Assembly: GCA_935421135.1 (NCBI GenBank)
Contig: OW285189.1
Coordinates: 23,996,298 to 24,060,297 of the forward strand
Direction: 5' to 3'
DNA: 64,000 nt
Source of the DNA: Bugulina stolonifera
Taxonomy: Eukaryota > Bryozoa > Gymnolaemata > Cheilostomatida > Bugulidae
Shown here: positions 56,061-64,000 of the stretch, piece after piece
How the letters are laid out: every line of letters starts with the position of its first letter
Position numbering within the stretch: position 1 is the first letter of the stretch
Program-made: the position numbers and the translations under genes
Notes under the pieces: model-generated
What the model saw: only the letters and a program-made list of their open reading frames with translations
Told to the model about the DNA's origin: nothing
Databases searched by the model: none

Positions 56061-57187
56061 CTTACAATGACTGAGATGGTCTCACCATCTTTCTAACAGA
56101 TTTGCTACTAGCACCATCCTCTTTTTTGTTACGAGGCCTCACTCTGCATAGAACCTGAACTCTCCACTCACTCATCTTGGTGACAACACATTAATCATCA
56201 TCCTCATCAATTATCTGTCTGCTAAGATAAAAAATATCATATCGAAAGCAAATGAGTCAGTCCTGAACTAGAATATATGACAAGTTTTCATTCATTTGAA
56301 TCAATATAATTTTATTCCTACCATCTGATTCACATTATTTTGAATTCCTCTCAAGCCTGTTTTTCACAAACTCCCATTGTTAGAACATGTTTCTATTTTT
56401 CTCAATCTCCTCTATTGCCTCTTTGTTAGTACTGCCCTTTTTTCTGATACATCATCTACGGAGTTTTCTTTTAGCTCTGTTTGACTACAAACTTTGGCAG
56501 AAAAAAATTAAATGCAATCTTTTATAATTTTAATAATAGCCAATAATCGAACACTTCTACTCAAACAATAACTATAACTTAGTCAACTATGGTTTACCTT
56601 GACAGGTGTATTTCCCTCTCTTGGTGTCGAAAACTTTGGGGACATTTCATAGCTATTGGAACCATCACATCGCCTCGTCATCAATGGAGGCTTTTAATTG
56701 CTTGAACAGCCGACTTTTCTTCGCCGATGCACAAAGAAATATTGTTGTATTTCGAAGATTCATAGTTACATTGGTCACACTTGAGCTTTGGTGCACTACC
56801 ACTCAGCTTGGAGAGTTTCAAAATCCTTCCTTGAACTGATCAGTTGCTACTTCAGAAGGTTAATCTCTGAAGAGAGCGCTGCAGATGAAATGCCGATGGT
56901 GGTCTCGCCTCACCCTGGTATTATTGAAATAAAATATGGCATTTACATGTATGTAGATGCCCCAGTGTGTTTATACACTGGATCATGGGTGGGCAACCTT
57001 TTTGAGCCAAAAGCCACTTTTAGATGATAATTTCGTAAAAGGCCACCAACACCTATTATAGTCCTGTAACTTTTAATGACAAAAAATGTTTACCTCCCTA
57101 TGATAGTTACCATTTTTCATGATGTTAACGCTCACAACGTGAATCTTCATATATGTTCTTTCCTATCAAGATTCTATCAATTGAATA
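56044..57187. repeat. Recent duplication (partner 22837-23980) with kinesin exon 1 and stalk exon
   Basis: Contains minus-strand kinesin exon 1 (56066-56175), a zinc-finger piece (about 56770-56800) and the stalk exon (56802-56927). Nearly identical to its partner with a constant offset of 33,207 bp. Confidence 0.9.
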
Positions 57188-57349
57188 TTTATAAAAAATT
57201 GAAAAATTTCTACTTTGGCCAGTTATTGCAATAACGGTTTTATTCACCTTTAATTATCCCACAATTTAAATAAACGTGAAGTATATAGGAAGCAAGAATA
57301 AGATATTGGTAGCATAATAATAGCAGTTCTTATTCACATTTACATTACT

Positions 57350-58110
57350 TATTACATATTACATTTAATGAGACACTTGGCATTGAATGCCATCCATGAC
57401 TTGAGTGTACCGTGGCTTTATGTCTGAAGCGGAGAGGTTGAGAATGTCATTGATGTGCTCATGTGTGAGCCTTGTTCCATATTTATTCTTGACATAATAG
57501 AGTTGAGAGAAAAGTTGTAATTTGAGCTTCTTGAGCTTTTCAAATAGAAAACTGGTGAACCCATTGACACGACCAATCATAGCAAGAGCTCCATCTGTTG
57601 TTATGGAACATAGCTTGCTAAGATCTAAGTTTTTTCTACCACTTTCTGTGTTTCGGTCAACACAGCTTTTCCTGTTGCATTGCCATGCATGCTGCACAGA
57701 GAAAGCAAATCTTCTGTAATATTGAACTTTGTGTCTACTCCACGAATAAACGCAGCTAGCTGGGCTGTGTCTGTTGCATTCGCCGTTTCATCCAGCGCCA
57801 TAGATATATGCTGTAAAACTTTGCAGTTTATCTTGTAGCTGTTGCTTCATATCCTCACTCAAAAGTTCAGTTCGGGAAAGGAGTATACAATGAAAAGCTT
57901 TCTTAGTAGTTTCGTCAGAGCATATAGCATCAGCTGCATCTTTAATGCACTCTTTAATTAACTCCCCATCCATAAACGGCTTGCCCCGCTTGCCGAACAC
58001 AGTGGCATCTATGTAAGATAGCTTCATGGCAGTCTCATAACTGTAAATGCTGACCACTTTTGAAAACATATCATTACAATAAAATTGTTGCATCAACAAG
58101 AGAAGCAACT
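57350..58110 (-). pseudogene. hAT transposase fragment, second copy
   Basis: Same protein as 27480-28199 (FSKVVSIYSYETAMKLSYID, KLCSITTDGALAMIGRVNG, then HEHINDILNLSASDIKPRYT). It extends further C-terminally than the first copy but has a frameshift near 57700-57800. Upstream it joins a kinesin stalk remnant at about 58110. Confidence 0.85.
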
Positions 58111-58147
58111 TGTTTGTTATGCCAGACTGACAATCATTGTACACGGC

Positions 58148-58205
58148 TAGACTTCTCTTTTTCCTTCTAATACCTGCTCTTCCATTCTTCAGCTGTGGGC
58201 TCTTC
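58148..58205 (-). pseudogene. Kinesin stalk exon S1 remnant with shared stop
   Basis: The complement reads EEPTAEEWKSRY, stop, KEKEKSSRVQ. It carries the same TAG as 32537-32647. Confidence 0.75.
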
Positions 58206-58455
58206 ATTCATTGTCACCACATTCCTGATTGTCTTTGCTCCTCGTTCATATACACATATTACATCACACTACTGTTTGCGTACATATACTAGTATATATA
58301 CATGTACATCATACAACTCGAAGTACCGGCACCATATGGAAAGACACCAGAGGGAAAATGCTGGTGTATTAGTGTGTAGTTGGGGTGTGTAGTTGGATGT
58401 TTTCTACGATGTACAATATGGAGTATACATAATTATGTTTTGACTGTTGTTGCAG
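58206..58455. other. Unassigned DNA
   Basis: Includes two GTGTGTAGTTGG units near 58373, related to the 16-bp repeat of 35042. No gene. Confidence 0.5.
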
Positions 58456-58640
58456 ATGCACCAAAGCTGAAATGTGACAAATGTAACTATGAAACTGTAG
58501 GAGGTAGTACACAAGCACACAAGGTAGTACACAAGCACACAAGGTAGTCCACAAGCACAAGAAGGTAGTCCACAAGCACAAGAAGGTAGTCCACAAGCAC
58601 AAGAAGGTAGTCCACAAGCACAAGAAGGTAGTAATGTGGT
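58456..58640 (+). pseudogene. C2H2 zinc-finger exon with an internal 20-21-bp array
   Basis: After TTGTTGCAG: DAPKLKCDKCNYETVGGSTQ then AHKVVH. From 58501 seven units of AGGTAGTCCACAAGCACAAGA-type sequence replace the finger's His region. Each unit has an AAG|GTAGT junction, but here it appears to be inside the exon and not at its end. Confidence 0.7.
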
Positions 58641-59534
58641 GAAACAGCCTGCCTGGACATAGACTGAGTTTTTACGCTTTATGTACATTGACATTATTGC
58701 ATAATTATGCATAAACATACTTATCCATATTATACTGTTCATGCATTATTGTCTCATCTTATACAATTATTATATACATGCATACTTATTACATATATAT
58801 ATAATCAACTGCTATCAACTATTATTATCTGTCAATCAGACTATTGGAATAACAACTTGATTTTTCCCATATGTTTTTAGCAACTACCTTCTCTTGTCTG
58901 ATTATATTAAATAGTCTTTTGCCATGTACTTTTTAAGGCCTATATCTTAGAATAGGCTCATACTTATACTTTCCATCTCAGACTATTGTAAGCACTTTTT
59001 GTGCCAAGGCCAACCCTTTTATGTGGCCGACGTCAGCAGAACCATCCATATTGTTGCATCAGAATTCGATTTAGTATATACATGTAAGTAGCACATTTTC
59101 TATACGATATCAAATCAGTTGCTGATTCCGCTCCAATAAAGCAACATCTCTTTACCCAAACCTATAGGGGCTTACTCCCAGATCCATAGATCCATACAGC
59201 TCCATACAGCTCGAGTTCATCCCCATCCTCCTTTAAGCATACCTCTACACCGCTTCTACGATCAGGATTCTATATGAATCTAGCGTAGGGCTTAAGATCT
59301 TAGAATACCACATCTTTCATTGCACTCCTCTGGAGTATAAAGTCTACAAGACCTACATAGGTCCTGAGCTCTCTAATGAGTCTCTGCATCACCTACATCT
59401 GATACACATCTATAAGAGCACATATAATAACTGTTCACTCTTTATGTAATGAGCAGAAGGTTACTTGGTCTGCCTCTACCACCTTCCAAGCCCTTCCCAT
59501 GTAAACACACTCAAAAACATTACAATATATACAT
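58641..59534. other. Unassigned DNA
   Basis: No open frame or repeat that I recognise. Confidence 0.5.
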
Positions 59535-60477
59535 GAACCTGTTGGTCACCTACGTGTACATATCTATTGCTCTATGGAGTTAGCCTAAGTAATTTCTCAC
59601 AGCCTAATAACTCCAGTACATAAATGTAATTCAGTACTTGCCCTTGGAAAGTAATGAAATTAGTAGCTTTTTCCTAAGAATTCCCAAGTAACTCACAAGC
59701 TATGAGACAAGCTGAAGATTAATTTGGAGATTGTAAAGCATTTCAATTCAAAATATAGCTAATGTGAGAAAATCTTCCAAAATCCGAGCAAATCACTAAT
59801 AATGGAAAACCTCCCGCAAGCACTGAAAAATCCTGACTGCTTGGAAAATCCGAGAACTTGAGACTTTGAGAGCCCTTTTACACAATATGTTATAACATAA
59901 TGTGTGTTAACCCTGACTTTAAACTCAAATTTTCTCATGTCATAATTACTTTCTTGGCGTACTTATTGCAGATTTTGATGCTCTAACTAACTTCACCCAA
60001 ATTTTGATTAGACGAACTTCACAGGTACAAGGGTGATGCAAGCTAGTGATCACAATTAGAAGTTGTCCTCTCTCAACTTATTTTCTTGGAGGAAATAAAT
60101 TGAGAGGACAACTCTCAATTATGATTAATAGTTTATTGGTGCCCATGGTGATGGTCCATGAGGTGTTGTATTATATGCATTGGGAAGATAACTCTGTGGC
60201 ACCTCACTACGCGTGTCTATTAAAACAGAGATTGCCCTCCCCTTTTCTAAGCTAGAAAACGTTATAAAAAATATCCGGTGTAGCTCATTGGATAACCAAT
60301 TTTGAGGCTAAAGGTCAAATTAGCCAAACACATGTTTCCCTAAGCAATATTATTTTATTTTATTTTGCAAATCAGAAGGATAATTGTTGAAAAACGCATT
60401 AAAATGTTCTTTTTGCATTATCTAACTGCACCATACCTTAAACTTTCAAGACTTGTTCATCTGTAAGATACTTCCTT
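59535..60477 (-). repeat. Inverted partial copy of the 14365-15290 repeat
   Basis: Complement of 14365-15290, about 45 kb away, and very similar: a 69-codon frame is identical at 14582-14791 (-) and 60046-60255 (+). It contains a strong hairpin (AGAAGTTGTCCTCTCTCAAC against GAGGACAACT). The identical frame reflects recent duplication; it crosses the hairpin and has no known similarity, so I do not call it a gene. Confidence 0.88.
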
Positions 60478-61040
60478 AAGATTTTCAATATCATATGCAC
60501 TGGCGGATAAAAAGTCTCTTCACTTTTGTGACTAAGATTTGACAATGATGACAATGCAGCTCATGCAACTCCGATTTATATGTAAATGGTAAAAATGGTT
60601 GGAATATTTACATGGATGGAGAAATATGATAACATATCACATGCTTTTGAACCCCTATGCTATGCATTACAAAAATGTATTTTTGGAATGCATAGCATAG
60701 GGGTTCAAAAACATGTGATATGTTATATTTCTTATTTTAGTAGTGTTGATATTCATATCAGGGGCGAATCTAGGGGTGGTACAAGTGGTGCATTTGCACC
60801 ACTGAAAATTTTTAAAAAAAAAATTTTTTTATGGATTTTTTTTTAATTTTTTTTGTTTTGTTAATTATTTTTGCTAATTTTTCAAATGGGAGGAGCTCTC
60901 TGGCGACTACCACTTCTACCCTGCTTTGACATACACCAGTTACCTGCACACCTTACTCGGGTGGGGGTCGATAGTTTCTCACCACAACAACCCCAGTAAG
61001 TCAAGGATAGAAGGCAGTGTACTCACTTTGTGCAAGGTGA
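60478..61040. repeat. Hairpin element and flanks
   Basis: 60621-60731 is an inverted repeat (GAAATATGATAACATATCAC against its near complement; arms about 50 bp around 60676, containing TTGAACCCCTATGCTATGCA). 60759 starts CAGGGGCGAATCTAGG, resembling a hAT-type MITE end, followed by T-rich DNA. No gene. Confidence 0.75.
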
Positions 61041-61044
61041 TTCT

Positions 61045-61170
61045 ACAGGTAGCAGTGTATTGTATTGTCTGCAGGTAGCAGTACATTGTATTGTCTGCAG
61101 GTAGCAGTACACTGTATTGTCTGCAGGTAGCAGTATACTGTATTGTCTGCAGGTAGCAGTATACTGTATT
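61045..61170 (+). repeat. 26-bp tandem repeat (5 units)
   Basis: Units CTGCAGGTAGCAGTATACTG plus TATTGT. Each holds CAG|GTAGCA. No neighbouring exon was identified. Confidence 0.9.
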
Positions 61171-63132
61171 GCAGCTAGGCATAATAATCCAGAGGAGGTG
61201 TTGCCGATCCAAGAATTCTGGTTCTTGTTCTAAACAGCAATTGTGTCTCTAATTACAATGATTATGGTTTAGATTTATGATTTGTATTGTAGACAATATC
61301 ATTCGTCTATGCATACTTCTACGCCAATTAGTTTCTAGCTGACATAACTATACCTATTAATCTAATTTCCCTGTTTTTCAACTTTTAGGGCGTTACTTTT
61401 ATTTTAGAGCAGCGGTCTGCGACCATGATCGAGTTTTACAATTTTTCTTGATTTTTGACGATCACTTTTCGGTCTCTGCATCTAAATAATACAGTCATAT
61501 AATACGTGTTTCAGGATCATAAATGTTTTCAATCAAACTACTATAGACAACGAAGAAAGTTTTTACCAAGTCTTCACAACTACATGGTTAGTTTGTGTTG
61601 TACATTATATTTATCTGACTTGATATGGATCCACCTGTAGAACTGGCAAGCTCACTGTTTGGCAGTAATATCTCCCGGCTTTGGTTTACCTGAGTGCCCA
61701 TCTGGTCTCAAGCAGAAGGCTTACATGATTGTGCATCAGTAGGATTATGGAAATGATTATTGTTATGTTTATTGAGATGGAGATGTGAGAGAGTTGGCCT
61801 GTTGATAGTTGAACCTCAAACCCTATTAATAATAATGGCTCTGCAGAAATGTTATTCACACAAACACTGTAGACTGATGGGAATCCATCCTGTAACAGTC
61901 AATTTGGTGGTGGAAGCAGAGCAGTGGTATCATTATTTGACAGGTGCTTTCCCACACTATAACTGTCTGGTTCTTTTATCATAAAAGACAATAGCATCGA
62001 CTTATCTACATTCATGTAGTGTGTACAAGAGTTGTTGGTTATAGTTTGTTACATAATCTATGTAATAAGTTTAACATTACTACAAGATTGTCACAGTACC
62101 ATTTGATTGCAGAGAGAGGGTAGAGCAGTAAAGCAGTGCTGTATAATTTATATTCTATCATACCATAATCAACTGCAGTCAGAATTTTGGTGGCCAGGTA
62201 AGTCTCTTTACCACATTCTTATCTACTTTTAGTTGCTCTATTATTGGTAGGGGTGGCCATGAACATATTGATTTGCTAGTCAATAGGAACATTTATTCAG
62301 CCCAAACATTATATATAATAACTTGTTTATGTAGCCACCTACTATGTTTAGGTGCAATACTATGTACCTAGCCTTAGATCCTTGTTTATGCCTGTGCAAA
62401 CACCACGTTATATAATGGAAAAGAGAAGACAACTTCTTTTGGATTTTCATGGGAGAACTCGGTCAAATCTTCTACATACAATGTAAAGGTGCATGCTTTA
62501 AAATCCAGTCACAATAAGAATAGAATAGTGTAGAGATGCTGTCAACATACAGTAAATACATGTATATATCACCTCCCAGTTTCCTTCCCTTCATTCTATG
62601 CTCTTCAGGTTACAGCACCAATAGAAAATATTTTAAATAAGTCTTTAGATTTGCCCTGTTTTACTATTTGCAGTAAATTGATACATGCTAGTGCATTGCT
62701 TGATTATATTTGCCATTTTTATAGCCATAGTACATATGAAACTGTTATACCTGCAGTACATGTACATGTGTTAGACTGTATGCTATGGGAATTAACCTGT
62801 CTTCATGCTGTAGATAACATATAGGCCTACATGTAGATGTAGAATTGTAACACCAATTAATCCTTTCCAAACCCTGTACTAAAACAACTTGTTCTAAAAT
62901 ATAGACAGATGAGTTTGTTGAGGGAAGGACAGGTCAGATTATAAATAGATCAGGAATATAAACAGGTCAGATTACAAATAGGTTGTTGAGTCCTTTGCTA
63001 TAGCTTATAAAATCTGTTGATTCATGAAATTCCTTTGACCCGCCTATTAATTTACACTCTGATTATCTGATCTAGAATATTGGATACTCTCTACTGCGTG
63101 ATCTCACCAGCCTCACTTCAACCTTCTTTACA
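61171..63132. other. Unassigned DNA
   Basis: Short frames only; none is convincing. No repeats recognised. Confidence 0.5.
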
Positions 63133-63591
63133 ATGCGGGGAGCCAGACGGTTTCGACCGATCATAAACACATACGTCGTAAGAACAGCTACAGGTCGAAA
63201 ATTTGTTAAACTCAAGAGTAATCGTAGTTTAACCACTTTTACTTCTTCACGAACTACAAATCAGACGGTTATTGCTGCGGCTGCGTTGAAGAGATCTGTG
63301 TTAAAGCGACTGAAAACTAATTTCTATAAAGACTGGTGCCAAAGATTGAGCGATGATCATCAAAATGGTTCGAGTAAACAAAGTCATGTTCATGTAGACA
63401 CTTATACTGTGTCAAATCAGCCAATTAGTGAAGAGATACTGATAGAACTGGATAAACTTTCACGCACAACCTACAAGTTTGCAATCGATCCAAATAATGA
63501 CAGGAAGTCAGTTATATCTCGAATACATGCAGCCGAAATACTCACCAGGAAACTCTTGAGAATCAGACGGAACAGAAATCTCTCCCTGAAG
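63133..63591 (+). CDS. Open exon of an unidentified basic protein
   Basis: 153 codons from ATG 63133 (context TTTACAATGCGG) to ...LSLKV-type sequence; a donor CTGAAG|GTAGTA lies at 63591/63592, so it is probably a first coding exon. If unspliced the frame ends at 63607-63609. Starts MRGARRFRPIINTYVVRTAT; rich in Arg, Lys, Thr and Ser; no signal peptide or membrane segment; the C-terminal part has a helix-like EEILIELDKLSRTTYKFAID and RIHAAEILTRKLLRIRRNRN. I recognise no domain. It lies outside the repeat mosaic, so a host gene continuing to the right of the window is likely. Confidence 0.55.
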
Positions 63592-63609
63592 GTAGTAGTG
63601 ATAGCATAG

Positions 63610-64000
63610 GACCCCATGTTATTCTCATATACATCTACGTATACTATAATATTCATGCATAGCTTGTTCACAAGTCCACTGTTTCAGCTCCAACATTGCT
63701 TTACAGCAAGTACTACTAGTCTTATTGAATATTTAAATATCCAACTATGTAGGCCTACCATATACATGCTCTGTTCAAACCAGTTATTTTGGAAGAATCT
63801 GATTTTGCTGGGAGTTTGCTAAATATGGGTCTAAAGCTTGCAAAAGGTATTTGCTGATAAATTTGTCTCTAGAATATCATAAAATCTCGCAAAGTGGTAT
63901 GACACAGGAAGTAGCTGTGTAATTTGTGGTGAGATTGGTCCAATATATATAGGCACTTGTTGAGAATACTGAAGTAGCCTTAATCATAGGCTGAAATTAA
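63610..64000. other. Window edge, probable intron
   Basis: No further exon was recognised. Confidence 0.4.

Noticed and set aside
58369..58742. Minus-strand frames with repeated CLWTTFL or CACGLPS
   Set aside because: Artefact of the 20-21-bp array in a + strand zinc-finger exon.
14582..60255. Identical 69-codon frames at 14582-14791 and 60046-60255 as a conserved gene
   Set aside because: They lie within a recent inverted duplication and cross a hairpin; the diverged copy at 9300-9800 does not preserve the frame.
61760..61984. 74-codon frame
   Set aside because: No similarity, splice context or repeat conservation; expected by chance.

Overview
This is intron-rich, AT-rich animal DNA. It holds the 3' end of one conserved cytoskeletal gene, a long accessory region of nested repeats, and one unidentified exon near the right edge. 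The spectraplakin gene, the BEL/Pao, hAT and Polinton-like remnants and the short introns all point to an invertebrate metazoan. A non-bilaterian such as a sponge would fit, but that is a low-confidence inference because no species marker is visible.

1-8.25 kb (+): thirteen exons of a spectraplakin (MACF1/dystonin/Shot family) encode spectrin-like repeats, two EF-hands, the GAS2 microtubule-binding domain and a Ser/Arg/Gly-rich tail with an SxIP motif. All splice phases agree. Two introns begin with minisatellites whose unit contains the exon end plus the 5' splice site: 12 units of about 48 bp, and 33 exact units of 34 bp.

8.25-16 kb: gene 3' flank, a diverged interspersed repeat, a near-perfect 171-bp palindrome, a 2.8-kb hAT-type element with an 8-bp target duplication, and a second hAT-like element.

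16-37 kb and 41.5-58.6 kb: a mosaic of decayed, duplicated pieces of a kinesin-1-like heavy chain (motor exons 1-3 and coiled-coil stalk exons) and C2H2 zinc-finger exons, on both strands. Interleaved are a BEL/Pao integrase, two hAT transposase fragments and Polinton-like integrase and capsid remnants. A direct segmental duplication links about 13.9-21.3 kb with about 41.7-50.9 kb, and a very similar block links 22.84-23.98 kb with 56.04-57.19 kb. Three more tandem arrays (29.8-30.4, 32.9-33.25 and 35.0-35.8 kb) again sit on or just after 5' splice sites.

37.2-41.5 kb: a gag-only LTR retrotransposon with two LTRs, primer-binding site, polypurine tract, two-knuckle Gag and a 5-bp target duplication. 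It interrupts a zinc-finger exon, and its gag is itself interrupted by a 478-bp TTAA-flanked element.

Four different elements with TTAA target duplications are defined by flank comparison (38.3, 44.5, 48.2 and 51.0 kb). Two of them occupy the same TTAA of different kinesin exon-1 copies.

58.6-64 kb: a partial inverted copy of the 14-kb repeat, a hairpin, a small tandem array, unassigned DNA, and an open exon (63.13-63.59 kb) for a basic protein I do not recognise.

No rRNA, convincing tRNA or CRISPR array was seen. The strongest candidate novelty is the repeated association of minisatellite expansion with 5' splice sites in unrelated genes, followed by the multicopy kinesin/zinc-finger mosaic.
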